From an uncultured Candidatus Melainabacteria bacterium (GTDB lineage Bacteria > Cyanobacteriota > Vampirovibrionia > Gastranaerophilales > Gastranaerophilaceae): a stretch of 50,889 nucleotides of DNA. The position numbers and the translations under genes are program-made. Positions 24,812 to 33,885 of this stretch are shown here, piece by piece; positions within the stretch are counted from its first letter, which is position 1; the number at the start of each line of letters is the position of its first letter. The DNA lies in the NCBI GenBank assembly GCA_949398305.1, contig CASLVD010000005.1, positions 1-50,889 on the forward strand, written 5' to 3'. The notes beneath the pieces were generated by a model that searched no databases, had not been told where the DNA came from, and was given only the letters and a program-made list of their open reading frames with translations.

Positions 24812-24836
24812 TAAAAAAGATCCCTTTAGGAGTCCC
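24812..24836 (-). terminator. second terminator downstream of tRNA-Arg
   Basis: On the minus strand GACTCC, loop TAAA, GGGATC (one mismatched pair) is followed by six T. It closes the duplicated tRNA-Arg trailer, just as a second terminator closes the tRNA-Leu copy. Confidence 0.5.
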
Positions 24837-24838
24837 TG

Positions 24839-24854
24839 TTATTTATGCTTGGAG
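24839..24854 (-). repeat. diverged partial duplicate of the tRNA-Arg 3' end
   Basis: Minus-strand CTCCAAGCATAAATAA matches the tRNA-Arg acceptor end and trailer CTCCAGGCGTAAATAA (25026-25041) at 14 of 16 positions, both differences being G-to-A. The copy lies 187 bp from the original and is followed by another terminator. Confidence 0.6.
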
Positions 24855-24996
24855 TGGTTGTCTTGTTCGCTTGCGTTAATGAGCCTTCGGATTTTCTTTT
24901 CATAACCTCTGCTCATTCCAAAGAAAACTCCTCCGCCCTTAGCTCGCTCCCGCTCAAACCTAAACAAAGCTTCCGCTTTGTGGGTTCTCATTCCAT
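24855..24996 (-). other. G+C-richer spacer between the two tRNA-Arg 3'-end copies
   Basis: About 140 bases lacking any credible open frame. On the minus strand it has a perfect hairpin ACAAAGC-GGAA-GCTTTGT, the string GAGCGGGAGCGAGC, the direct repeat GGAATGAG twice, and AAGGCTCAT shortly before the duplicated tRNA end. It is interpreted with the matching locus at 3861-4003 as an insertion remnant; a structured RNA is an alternative. Confidence 0.45.
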
Positions 24997-25023
24997 AAAA
25001 AAAGACGGCTTGTAACCGTCTCT
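24997..25023 (-). terminator. terminator of tRNA-Arg
   Basis: Minus strand AGACGG, loop TTACAAG, CCGTCT followed by about seven T. Confidence 0.88.
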
Positions 25024-25030
25024 TTTTATT

Positions 25031-25104
<74 letters not shown>

Positions 25105-25122
25105 ATATCTGTTTACCTGTTC

Positions 25123-25151
25123 ATCATATTAGAAACATAATAAAATTTCAA
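25123..25151 (-). promoter_or_regulatory. sigma70-type promoter of tRNA-Arg
   Basis: Minus strand TTGAAA (25146-25151), 17-bp spacer, TATGAT (25123-25128); transcription would begin about 12 nt before the mature tRNA. Confidence 0.8.
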
Positions 25152-25206
25152 GCTTCTTAATAAAATTAATCTAAACTGGAAATATTATTAATTTGGTGCT
25201 ATATAT

Positions 25207-25230
25207 AATACAATATAATTAATTTGTATT
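25207..25230. promoter_or_regulatory. inverted repeat before the LuxR-type gene
   Basis: AATACAA and TTGTATT form perfect 7-bp arms around 10 bp that contain TATAAT (25214-25219); a second TATAAT overlaps the left arm. The position fits autoregulation by the downstream HTH protein, which is inference. Confidence 0.4.
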
Positions 25231-25245
25231 GTTAAGGAGAATAAT

Positions 25246-25443
25246 ATGAGATTATCACAACGAGAAATGGAGATTTGTAAGTATCTAGCAGAGGGCAAAA
25301 AAAATATCGAAATTGCTAAAATTTTGTATTTGAGTGAACACACAATAAAATCACATGTCAGTGATATTATTGCTAATTTAGGAGCTGTTAACAGAACTCA
25401 GGTTGCATATATTCTGGGTAAAGAAAATATTATAAAGATTTAA
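25246..25443 (+). CDS. stand-alone LuxR/GerE-type HTH protein
   Basis: A 65-aa protein that consists of only the DNA-binding domain: LSQREMEICKYLAEGKKNIEIA, LYLSEHTIKSHVSDIIANLG and a closing helix. The usual N-terminal receiver or ligand domain is absent, so activity must be set by expression level or a partner. AAGGAG gives a strong start. GerE of Bacillus (74 aa) is a precedent for a bare domain. An inverted repeat precedes it. It may be transcribed with the amidase gene 50 bp downstream. Confidence 0.85.
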   Translation: MRLSQREMEICKYLAEGKKNIEIAKILYLSEHTIKSHVSDIIANLGAVNRTQVAYILGKENIIKI

Positions 25444-25493
25444 CATTTTTGCTATTTCAAATAATCGATATATAATCTTGATAGGAAAAGGTT

Positions 25494-27329
25494 ATGAAGA
25501 ATATTTGTACAAAATTGTTATGTATATTTGCATTTATCCTATGCTTTGCCGGCAGTGTGTTCTCTGCTGACTTTAATATAACGTCTGTTACATATGATAA
25601 TTCTTCTGCTCTTTTTTCTATAAATACACTTGATAATGAGGATGTAAATCTTTCGCCTTCAAAGTTATATATTGTACCGGATGAACAAAAAGCTTATTTC
25701 GATATAAATTCAGCAATATTAAAGTGTCCTGCACAGGATTTAGTTGTAAATTCTCTCGGAATAAGTCAAATAGCTGTAAAACAGTTTTCACTAAATCCTG
25801 ATGTAGTAAGGGTTTTAATTCGTTATAATGAAGGTTATAATCCGAAAAATATTCAGTTGCGAAAACTTAATAATACGTTGTTTGTGTGGTTTAGGCAGCC
25901 GCAGGTGCAGAATTATTATTTTCAGCAAATTTACGGTGATGTACTGTCAGGGATTTCAAGATTTTATGAATCTATATCAATTCAGATTCCTGTAATTGCT
26001 AATCAAAATAATATTATGAATCAAATAAATTCAGCATTTAATATTGCTTCAAATACTGAACCGGAATATGTTTTGACCAAAAAAGATATTATTTTACCTA
26101 CAAAATACTATCTTGATAATGTAAGTGTTAAAAACGGGTCTGTACATATTACAGGAAACGGCTCTGTTACACTTTCAAAACCATTTATATTATCTAATCC
26201 TTCAAGGATTGTTTATGACTTACCTAACGCATTTGTTAATTCTGTTTTGCGAAATAAAGACATTACTATAAATCAGGAAGAGTCTATTAAAGTCGGACAA
26301 TTTAACCGTGATACAGCCAGGATTGTTATAACTACTCCGAATGCTGATAAATATATTCCGGTAATTTATGGAGATGCGCAAAGAGTTGCATTTATTAACA
26401 AGTCTGCAAATACTCAAAATTCATTATTTTCTACAAAAGCTGTTTTAACATCTTTATATGATGAAGTTAACGATGCAAGTTCTCATTCTGTCAAACTTGT
26501 ATTTAACAAACCTGTTATTTATGCGCTTGACAGAACTTCAAATTCTTTGGATTTACTTTTGTATAATGCTGAAAAATCTCAAAGTTTAAATATGCATACA
26601 ATATTACCGGGCAGTACAATAACTGCTTTAAAATCCGGCGGATTAAAATTATCTATACCGCTATCTGAGGGTGATAATTTAGATATTCATGCCGGAAATG
26701 ATGCCAAAACTTTAAGAATAAAGATTAAATCTGATAAATTACAATTGCCGGTAAAAAATGATGAACCGGTGGTTTCTCCTGTAGTTCCTGCCAGAAATAC
26801 AAATAAAAAATATATTGTAATTGATCCGGGTCATGGCGGTTCTGATCATGGTGCGATACGTAATAATATTTCAGAGAAAAATATTACTCTTGATATTTCA
26901 AAACGTGTTCAAAAACTTCTTGAAAAGAAAGGTTATGAAGTTTATATGACGCGCGATACGGATGAAACCGTTTCACTTCAGGAAAGAGTTGAAATCAGTG
27001 AAAATATTAGTCCTGATATATTTGTAAGTATTCACGTAAATTCTAGTAACAGTGAGTCTCCAAACGGTTTAGAAACTCATTATTATAAAGCTAACAGTTT
27101 ACGGCTTGCAAAAACAGTACACGCTTCGCTTTTAAATCATATCAATGCAAATAACCGCGGGTTGTTTAAATCTAAATTTTATGTTATAAATCATACGACA
27201 GCTCCTGCAATACTTGTGGAAATCGGATTTTTGTCAAATCCGTCCGAGCGGGCGCAGCTTGTCACTGAAAGCCGTAAGCAGGCAACTGCTAAGGCTATAG
27301 CTGAGGGTATAAATGATTACTTCAAATAA
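25494..27329 (+). CDS. amiC: N-acetylmuramoyl-L-alanine amidase with AMIN-like regions
   Basis: A 611-aa exported wall hydrolase that cuts the bond between MurNAc and L-alanine, usually for daughter-cell separation. Signal peptide at 1-24 (LLCIFAFILCFAGSVFSA). Residues 25-420 form a long beta-rich region that appears to hold AMIN-type units, which target septal peptidoglycan. The Amidase_3 domain (about 440-608) keeps the Zn ligands in DPGHGG, SEKNITLD and SIHVNS and the catalytic Glu in VEIGFLSN. The AMIN-amidase layout is that of cyanobacterial and proteobacterial AmiC. Its end overlaps the murI start by 17 bp. Confidence 0.88.
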   Translation: MKNICTKLLCIFAFILCFAGSVFSADFNITSVTYDNSSALFSINTLDNEDVNLSPSKLYIVPDEQKAYFDINSAILKCPAQDLVVNSLGISQIAVKQFSLNPDVVRVLIRYNEGYNPKNIQLRKLNNTLFVWFRQPQVQNYYFQQIYGDVLSGISRFYESISIQIPVIANQNNIMNQINSAFNIASNTEPEYVLTKKDIILPTKYYLDNVSVKNGSVHITGNGSVTLSKPFILSNPSRIVYDLPNAFVNSVLRNKDITINQEESIKVGQFNRDTARIVITTPNADKYIPVIYGDAQRVAFINKSANTQNSLFSTKAVLTSLYDEVNDASSHSVKLVFNKPVIYALDRTSNSLDLLLYNAEKSQSLNMHTILPGSTITALKSGGLKLSIPLSEGDNLDIHAGNDAKTLRIKIKSDKLQLPVKNDEPVVSPVVPARNTNKKYIVIDPGHGGSDHGAIRNNISEKNITLDISKRVQKLLEKKGYEVYMTRDTDETVSLQERVEISENISPDIFVSIHVNSSNSESPNGLETHYYKANSLRLAKTVHASLLNHINANNRGLFKSKFYVINHTTAPAILVEIGFLSNPSERAQLVTESRKQATAKAIAEGINDYFK

Positions 27330-28119
27330 ATTAAACAGCGATTCACCTATCGCGTTTTTTGATTCGGGAATCGGCGGGCTTACTGTTTTAAATAAGGTTA
27401 AAAAAGTTTTACCGGATGAAAGTTTTATTTATTACGGTGATACTGTTCATATGCCTTATGGGGAAAAAACAAAAGAGCAGCTTTTAGAATATTCTGATAA
27501 TATATTCCGCTTTTTTGAGGAAAAGGGGTGTAAGGCTGTTGTAATGGCTTGTAATACGACTTCATCCGTTATATATAATGATGTAGCGGGTAAATATAAT
27601 TTTAAGCTGTATCCGATTGTACAGTCTGTAGCTGAAGTTTTATCAGGACTTAATATCAAAAGACTTGGTATTTTTGCTACTCGTGCAACTATTGAATCTA
27701 AGGCTTATAGTAAAAATATTGCACGTTATAACCAAAATATTGAGGTTTTTGGGCAATTTTGTCCTGACTGGGTGCATTTTGTAGAAGAAAACAGTATGGA
27801 TAAGCCCGAAAATATTAAAATAATCAAAGCGGACTTGGATAAAATGCTTGCAAATGAACCGGAAAGAATAGTTTTAGGATGTACTCATTATCCGTTTTTA
27901 CTCGATGTGTTGTCTCAATTTGCACCAAAAGACATGTTTATAGATCCGGCTTTATATTTCGCTGAATATATTAAAAATGATTTAACTGAAAATAATTTGA
28001 TAACGCAAGCGGCTAACCGATTTGAGGAATTTTATGTAAGTTCATCTCCTGAGCTTTTCAAATCATCTTCAAAAATGTTTTATGATGTAGAAAACATGCC
28101 TGAACTTTTAACTTTTTAA
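27313..28119 (+). CDS. murI: glutamate racemase
   Basis: A 268-aa cofactor-independent racemase making D-glutamate for peptidoglycan. The two catalytic cysteines are Cys80 in ACNTTSS and Cys190 in GCTHYPF, and the substrate loop is FFDSGIGGLTV. Translationally coupled to the upstream amidase through a 17-bp overlap. Its 3' end overlaps the convergent DUF3326 gene by 12 bp, so no room for a terminator remains. Confidence 0.94.
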   Translation: MITSNKLNSDSPIAFFDSGIGGLTVLNKVKKVLPDESFIYYGDTVHMPYGEKTKEQLLEYSDNIFRFFEEKGCKAVVMACNTTSSVIYNDVAGKYNFKLYPIVQSVAEVLSGLNIKRLGIFATRATIESKAYSKNIARYNQNIEVFGQFCPDWVHFVEENSMDKPENIKIIKADLDKMLANEPERIVLGCTHYPFLLDVLSQFAPKDMFIDPALYFAEYIKNDLTENNLITQAANRFEEFYVSSSPELFKSSSKMFYDVENMPELLTF

Positions 28120-29094
28120 TATAGTTTTAAGAGCTTTTTCATAAGTTTCGATCTCAATAATATTAGAGTTTTTGAAAAGTTTATTTTTTGTAACCTCAAG
28201 TTCTGTTGAATTTTCTTTTATTGCATATATAGGAATATTTTGTTTAATTGCTTCAAAAACAGGTGTTGAGCCAAGAGAATTGTATGGCATTATAAGGAAA
28301 TCCAAATCTGAAATATTTAACCCCGTATTTAAATCTTTTGTAATTTTTGGTGCTTGTGAAAGTCCTAAAAGAATACAAGGTAAAAATGTTGGTGTGATAT
28401 ATTCAGAAGCTGATTTTTCACTAACTAAATCCGGATATATCTTGTAATCTTTAAATGCCGGAGAATGAGCACATGGAACTTCAAAATATTTGGAAATATA
28501 ATGTGATATTATTGCTTCGACTCCTCCTACAGGATCTGCACCTTCTCCGTTTGCGTAATCAGGATTGTCATCTTCCGGTTCTTCAAACAGGCACACTATT
28601 GCAATAGCTTCACAACCGCGGTTTAGAAGCTCCTGGCAGGCTTTCCCGATTGTTTCCATGTTTTTAACAGTACCGACAGAAATATTATCTTCTGTCATGT
28701 AAAATTCAACGCCGGCTTCTTCGTCTGTGATAATATATTCTGCCACATCTATACCATAGACACATTTTACGGCATTATGAGTGTTTATATGAATATTTAA
28801 AACATCTTCCGGTATTGCCTTATCGTATATAATCCCGATTTTATTTTGTGTTGATGGGATTAGATTGATTTCACCTTTAAAAAATGAATCTAAGGTGTAG
28901 CCTTCAGTGTAAAGCATAGATTCTGTTATTGCAGAAAATCCGCCGGCGTTTACGACATTTGGGTTTACAATAAGGTTTGTTTCTTTAGCAAATTTTCTTG
29001 CATAACTTCCCGCATCTCCTGCGTAGCCGCCGATTGAGGCGCCTATTCCTGTCGGTACAATAAATGCTCCTGTCTTTTTATTATTGAACTTCAT
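28108..29094 (-). CDS. probable DUF3326-family protein
   Basis: A 328-aa protein with no enzyme motif I can name. VPTGIGASIGGYAGDAG near the N-terminus and VNPNVVNAGG match what I recall of DUF3326, a family of Cyanobacteria and plants; PCAHSPAF and IMPYNSLGSTPVFEAI suggest a substrate-binding alpha/beta fold. The start at 29094 overlaps the end of the upstream amidase gene by 14 bp, and GGAG lies ten bases before. Function unknown; family call from memory of the motif, so moderate. Confidence 0.65.
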   Translation of the reverse strand: MKFNNKKTGAFIVPTGIGASIGGYAGDAGSYARKFAKETNLIVNPNVVNAGGFSAITESMLYTEGYTLDSFFKGEINLIPSTQNKIGIIYDKAIPEDVLNIHINTHNAVKCVYGIDVAEYIITDEEAGVEFYMTEDNISVGTVKNMETIGKACQELLNRGCEAIAIVCLFEEPEDDNPDYANGEGADPVGGVEAIISHYISKYFEVPCAHSPAFKDYKIYPDLVSEKSASEYITPTFLPCILLGLSQAPKITKDLNTGLNISDLDFLIMPYNSLGSTPVFEAIKQNIPIYAIKENSTELEVTKNKLFKNSNIIEIETYEKALKTILKS

Positions 29095-30490
29095 TAAAAT
29101 AATTCTCCAATCCGTGTAATATAGCGTCAGCTGCTTTTTCCTGAAAATCACAATCAATTAGTTTTGCATTATCTTCAGGGTTAATCATATATCCAAGCTC
29201 AATTAAAACAGCCGGAGATTCGGTATTTCTGATAACTGCAAAGCTTTCTTGTCTAACTTTATCGTTATTCATACATAATTCGCCAGTTAAGGCATCCAGA
29301 ATCCTGTTCGCAAGTTCCTTTGACTGTGGATAAAAATAATATACGCTTGAACCGCTTCTGTTAGATTTTGCGGCAAAATCAGGCAGAGCATTGTTGTGAA
29401 TACTTATAAAAACATCAGCTTTATTGTTTTGTGAAATTTCTACGCGCTTAGTTAAAGAAATTGCTGTGTCATCAATTCTTGTCGTAGCAACTTTCGCACC
29501 TGCATTTTCTAATTTTTCTTTTAGTTTTTGCGAAATTGAAAGGTTAACGTCTTTTTCTTTGTCTCCCAAACAGCCAATAGCTCCGAACTCGTTTCCGCCA
29601 TGACCGGGATCGATTGTAATTTTCAAACCTTCTAGTGGCTTTGGATTATTAATTTGCGGGAAATTTTTGACCTCAATAACAAGTTCTGATTCATTTTTAT
29701 AGTAAGTTTTGTATCCAAACGCTTTTCCTGTACGGTTAATGTGAAATTCAAACTTATCTTCCGGGAAACCGTTAACATTGTATACAACTAAATCTAAACC
29801 GTTCACGATTGGTTCAAGTTTGGTAAAGTTATCTTTTTGAAGAAATGAGCGGGTTTCACTTAGAATATATGGTGCTTTTTTATTAAGTTTAAGCGTATAT
29901 ATACGTTTTTCAGGGGTTTCATCATAAGTATAGCTTGCAATTTCTGCCGGCGTTATATTTTCTTTTGTCTTAATTACATGACTTTTACTAATCCATGCAT
30001 AATCATCACGTGCTAACTGAACTTTGTAAAAACTTCCGAATTCACCAATGATACTTAGCGGAATATCTTTTTCTAAGTGCTGTAAGCGGTTTATTCCGCC
30101 ATCATATGGTGTTGCTCTTAGAGGAACATTGTTTTCTTTTGTTATATAAGTATTTGGCTGTTCATAAGAAATTTGAGTTGTATTTACAACCGGATGATTT
30201 TGAATAACTTTTCTTGTAATCTTGTATGTTTTTGTATCAGTGCCATTTGAGATGTTGAAAATATTTTCTCCGATATTTAAATCAACAGGCTGAAAAAATC
30301 CGCCTGACGAATGAATATTAACTTTTTCCGAGTTTATAAAAAGTTCTTTGTTCGGATTTTCATTACCGACAAAAAATGTTACTGGCGAATTTATAGTTAC
30401 ATTGTCATATTTAGGATAAATTATTTCTGCAGAGTTCGCAGATAGCCCTAAAACTAAAGTAAGTAAAAGTATTGTAAGTTTTATTTTCAT
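29081..30490 (-). CDS. second N-acetylmuramoyl-L-alanine amidase, with SH3-like domain
   Basis: A 469-aa exported amidase. Signal peptide 1-21 (LTILLLTLVLGLSANSA), a beta region, an SH3b-like domain near 115-175 (VPLRATPYDGGINRL...YAWISKSHVI), a second beta region, and Amidase_3 (about 292-465) with DPGHGG, DKEKDVNLS, SIHNNA and IELGYMIN providing Zn ligands and catalytic Glu. It differs from the AMIN-type enzyme at 25494 by its wall-binding module, so the two probably act at different sites or times. It is divergent from ftsI. Confidence 0.88.
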   Translation of the reverse strand: MKIKLTILLLTLVLGLSANSAEIIYPKYDNVTINSPVTFFVGNENPNKELFINSEKVNIHSSGGFFQPVDLNIGENIFNISNGTDTKTYKITRKVIQNHPVVNTTQISYEQPNTYITKENNVPLRATPYDGGINRLQHLEKDIPLSIIGEFGSFYKVQLARDDYAWISKSHVIKTKENITPAEIASYTYDETPEKRIYTLKLNKKAPYILSETRSFLQKDNFTKLEPIVNGLDLVVYNVNGFPEDKFEFHINRTGKAFGYKTYYKNESELVIEVKNFPQINNPKPLEGLKITIDPGHGGNEFGAIGCLGDKEKDVNLSISQKLKEKLENAGAKVATTRIDDTAISLTKRVEISQNNKADVFISIHNNALPDFAAKSNRSGSSVYYFYPQSKELANRILDALTGELCMNNDKVRQESFAVIRNTESPAVLIELGYMINPEDNAKLIDCDFQEKAADAILHGLENYFNEVQ

Positions 30491-30583
30491 ATTAACAATA
30501 TACTATAAAATTTCGTAAATTTATTTAATAATTATGAAAATCTCATCACGTTGTGCTAAAATTGGATTGTTAAGGGATAGAAG

Positions 30584-32341
30584 ATGAGTAGAGAAAAATC
30601 CGGAAAAAATAATAAACTTTCTAACGGTAAATATTGTAATAAAGTGGCGAATGTTTTGGATATTGCATACATTGCAATTATAGTAATTCTTGTTATCCAT
30701 CTTTTTGTTTTACAGATATTTGACCCCAGAAAATACAGAGAACGTGGGAAAATGCAGCGTTCAAGTCATGATTTTGCTGTGCGCGGTGATATTTATGACA
30801 GGCACGGTATAAAACTTGCAACAGATAGAATTTATTATAATATCTATGCAAGACCTGTTGATTACTCAAAAACAGAGACTCCGAGGAAAATAGCACATCT
30901 TTTTGCACCTGTTTTGGGTATTCCGGAGGCTAAATTATATCAAACTCTATCTAATTCTAAATTGCAGGTTATTGCTGTAAAAAAAGATGTTGATAGAGAT
31001 ACAGCTAAGAAAATCATGAAAATTATCAGCGAAAACAGTTTCCGCTCGATAAGTCTTGATAAGAAAAATACAAGAGAATATCCGCAAGGTGTCTTTGCCT
31101 CTCATGTTCTTGGTTTTTATAACTTTGATGCCGGAGTTTCAAACGGTGTAGAATTAACTGCAAAAGATAAACTAGAACATGCGGTGCGCGCAACTTATGA
31201 AAAAACACGCGATGGAAAAATTATATATAGAATTCCGACAGATCCTGTTTTACCGACTAAAAATCCGAAAGGCCAGGATATAACACTTACCATTGATGCG
31301 GCAATCCAGCATGTTTGTGAAAAAGAACTTCAAAAAATGATTCAGGAGAAGGAAGCCTTACGCGGTGCTGTAATTGTTATGAACCCTAAAAACGGTGAGA
31401 TTTTAGCATACGCGGTTTATCCGACTTATGATCCTAATCAGTTCCAAAAAGCAACAAATACCCAGATTAAAAACTGGACGCTTACTGATGTTTACCCGCC
31501 GGGGTCTACATTTAAAACGATCACCGTTACAAGTGCAATGGAACTTGGAAAAATCAATGAAAATTCTATAATTGAAGATTCCGGACGTATGAAATTTGGC
31601 GGATACACTATCGAAAATTATGATTACCGTGAAAAAGGCGCTCCGGGTAGAATTAATCTGGTATATTTGTTTGAACACTCAAGTAATATCGGCTCGGTAA
31701 ATGTTGGATTTTTGATGAGTCATAAAGAGTTTTACGACATGCTGCGTAAATTCGGATTCGGAGAAAAATCAGGAATTGATTTACCGGGTGAATCTTCAGG
31801 GCTTTTGGCTTCACCTAAATTCTGGGACAGAGGTTTACATATGACAATGTCCTACGGGTATGGAACATCGGTTTCTATTATGCAGATGGTGTCAGCTGTT
31901 TCAGCTCTTGCAAATAACGGTGTAAGGGTTACTCCGCATGTTATAAAATATTCACCGGAGGAAGAAGTAGAAAAAGTTAAACATATTCCGACAATTAATC
32001 CTGAAACTGCAAGAACAATTACAAAACTTCTTGCTATGAGTGTGAATAACGGAAAATCATGCATAAAAATGGATAAATATAATGTTGCGGCAAAAACAGG
32101 AACATCGCGTAAACCTTTAGAAAACGGAAGAGGATATTCCGGTGCAATGTATACTTCTACTATCGGTTACTTACCGGCATCAGATCCGCAAGTGTTAATC
32201 TATGTAGTCGTAGATAGCGCTAAAAAAGGACCTGTCTGGGGTAATACGGTTGCAGGACCTGTGTTCCACGAAGTTGCAGAACAAACAGCAAGAATTTTAG
32301 ACTTAAAACCAGATAAAATTTCGGCTAAACAAAAAAATTAG
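30584..32341 (+). CDS. ftsI: class B penicillin-binding protein (FtsI-like transpeptidase)
   Basis: A 585-aa septal cross-linking enzyme. A short cytoplasmic tail is followed by one membrane anchor (about 25-46), the dimerisation region with RGDIYDRHG at about 66-74, and a transpeptidase domain with Ser308 in STFK, HSSN and KTGTS near 505. It would cross-link peptidoglycan with FtsW at division. Being directly upstream of murE, as in the classical division/cell-wall cluster, supports FtsI over the elongation PBP2. Confidence 0.9.
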   Translation: MSREKSGKNNKLSNGKYCNKVANVLDIAYIAIIVILVIHLFVLQIFDPRKYRERGKMQRSSHDFAVRGDIYDRHGIKLATDRIYYNIYARPVDYSKTETPRKIAHLFAPVLGIPEAKLYQTLSNSKLQVIAVKKDVDRDTAKKIMKIISENSFRSISLDKKNTREYPQGVFASHVLGFYNFDAGVSNGVELTAKDKLEHAVRATYEKTRDGKIIYRIPTDPVLPTKNPKGQDITLTIDAAIQHVCEKELQKMIQEKEALRGAVIVMNPKNGEILAYAVYPTYDPNQFQKATNTQIKNWTLTDVYPPGSTFKTITVTSAMELGKINENSIIEDSGRMKFGGYTIENYDYREKGAPGRINLVYLFEHSSNIGSVNVGFLMSHKEFYDMLRKFGFGEKSGIDLPGESSGLLASPKFWDRGLHMTMSYGYGTSVSIMQMVSAVSALANNGVRVTPHVIKYSPEEEVEKVKHIPTINPETARTITKLLAMSVNNGKSCIKMDKYNVAAKTGTSRKPLENGRGYSGAMYTSTIGYLPASDPQVLIYVVVDSAKKGPVWGNTVAGPVFHEVAEQTARILDLKPDKISAKQKN

Positions 32342-32359
32342 TACAGGAGATAATATATT

Positions 32360-33835
32360 ATGAAATTAGATGAATTAATTGAATATTTAAAATACGAAGA
32401 CCTAATTAACTTTAAAAATGTTGAAATATCAGGCATATCATATAACTCAAAAACAACTAAAAACGGTGATATTTTTATTTGTTTAACAGGCGAACATGCA
32501 GATGGGCATGAGTATGCACAAATGGCAATTGAAAACGGTGCAGCTGCTCTGCTTGTAGAACATAAAGTTGAAGGTGTTAAAGTTCCGCAGGTTCAGGTAG
32601 ATTCAACAAGACACAAAATTGCAGATATCGCCGACAGGTTTTATTCAAGCCCTTCTAAAGGTATTAATTTAATAGGTATAACAGGAACTAACGGCAAAAC
32701 AACAGTTACTCACCTTATTCAAAAGATTTTTGAAGAAAATAACGAAAAATGTGCACTTATCGGTACTTTAGGTTATAAATTATCCTCGAACGGAGAATAT
32801 CGTGATGCAAAACATACAACACCGCAAGCACCTGAACTTCAGGCAACTTTGCGTATGATTAAAGATGTTGAAAAAATTGATAATGTAGTAATGGAAGTAA
32901 GCTCACATGCTCTTGAACAAAACCGTGTCGGCGGATGCCGTTTTAATGGGGCTGTACATACCAATCTTACGCAGGATCATTTGGATTACCATATTACAAT
33001 GGATAATTATTTTGAGGCAAAAGCATTATTATTCAGTCGTTTAGAAGAAAATGATTTTGCTGTTATCAATAACGATGATGAGTACGGCGCTAAGTTTTTG
33101 GCATGTGTTCCTGAAGACGTAAGAAAATATACTTATGGTGTAAAAAATAATGCTGATATTATGGCACGTGATATTCATTTTTCACTAAACGGGGCTGAAT
33201 TTAAGCTTTGTGTAAACGGAGAAGAATATAGCGTAAATCTGCATATGAACGGTATGTTTAGTGTTTATAACGTGCTTGCTGCGTTAACTGCTGCTCTTGC
33301 TCTTAATATTGATATTAAAATTGCTCTAAAAGCGCTTCAAAATGTTCACGGTGTTGCGGGAAGATTTGAAGTTGTTAATAAAAAACCGCTTGTAATTGTT
33401 GATTACGCACATACTCCTGACGGTTTGGAAAATGTTTTAAAATCGGCAAGAGAAATTACACCGGCAGATGGTAAACTTATCTGTCTGTTTGGCTGCGGCG
33501 GTGACAGAGATGCTACAAAGCGTCCAAAAATGGGTGCTATAGCACAAAAACTTTCTGATAAAATTGTAATAACAAGCGATAATCCGCGCTCAGAAGATCC
33601 ACAACAAATTATTACAGATATTATTGCAGGTTTGCAGTCAGTAAATCCTGAAATTGTTACTGTAGAACCTGATAGAGGTGAAGCTATTGCTCTTTTAAAA
33701 ACAATTGCTGATAACAATGATGTTGTTGTTATTGCCGGTAAAGGACACGAAGATTATCAGATTCTGAAAGATAAAACAATTCATTTTGACGATAGAGAAC
33801 AGGCAAGAAAAGTTTTTGCAGGAAGCGTAATATAA
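32360..33835 (+). CDS. murE: UDP-MurNAc-tripeptide synthetase (meso-DAP adding)
   Basis: A 491-aa Mur ligase that adds the third stem-peptide residue. The ATP loop is GITGTNGKTT near 110, the carbamylated-Lys and Mg region follow in the central domain, and SDNPRSEDP in the C-terminal domain carries the DNPR motif that selects meso-diaminopimelate over L-lysine. AGGAG precedes the ATG. It is 18 bp after ftsI. The wall is thus DAP-type. Confidence 0.95.
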   Translation: MKLDELIEYLKYEDLINFKNVEISGISYNSKTTKNGDIFICLTGEHADGHEYAQMAIENGAAALLVEHKVEGVKVPQVQVDSTRHKIADIADRFYSSPSKGINLIGITGTNGKTTVTHLIQKIFEENNEKCALIGTLGYKLSSNGEYRDAKHTTPQAPELQATLRMIKDVEKIDNVVMEVSSHALEQNRVGGCRFNGAVHTNLTQDHLDYHITMDNYFEAKALLFSRLEENDFAVINNDDEYGAKFLACVPEDVRKYTYGVKNNADIMARDIHFSLNGAEFKLCVNGEEYSVNLHMNGMFSVYNVLAALTAALALNIDIKIALKALQNVHGVAGRFEVVNKKPLVIVDYAHTPDGLENVLKSAREITPADGKLICLFGCGGDRDATKRPKMGAIAQKLSDKIVITSDNPRSEDPQQIITDIIAGLQSVNPEIVTVEPDRGEAIALLKTIADNNDVVVIAGKGHEDYQILKDKTIHFDDREQARKVFAGSVI

Positions 33836-33845
33836 TTTATTTATA

Positions 33846-33885
33846 CCCTCGCCCCTTGTGGGAGAGGGATAGGGTGAGGGGGCGA
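33846..33885. repeat. REP-like palindromic intergenic repeat
   Basis: A 40-bp G-rich element ending directly at the nagA ATG, with outer arms TCGCCCC (33849-33855) and GGGGCGA (33879-33885) and the core GGGAGAGGGATAGGG. Its C+G-rich sequence stands out in this AT-rich genome and resembles the widespread family of intergenic repeats read as SPTRGEG-type peptides in spurious frames. It supplies GAGGGGG as the only candidate ribosome site for the next gene. Confidence 0.7.

Noticed and set aside
24855-24996. Small protein gene in the spacer beside tRNA-Arg
   Set aside because: No frame with a start, ribosome site and reasonable length was found on either strand.
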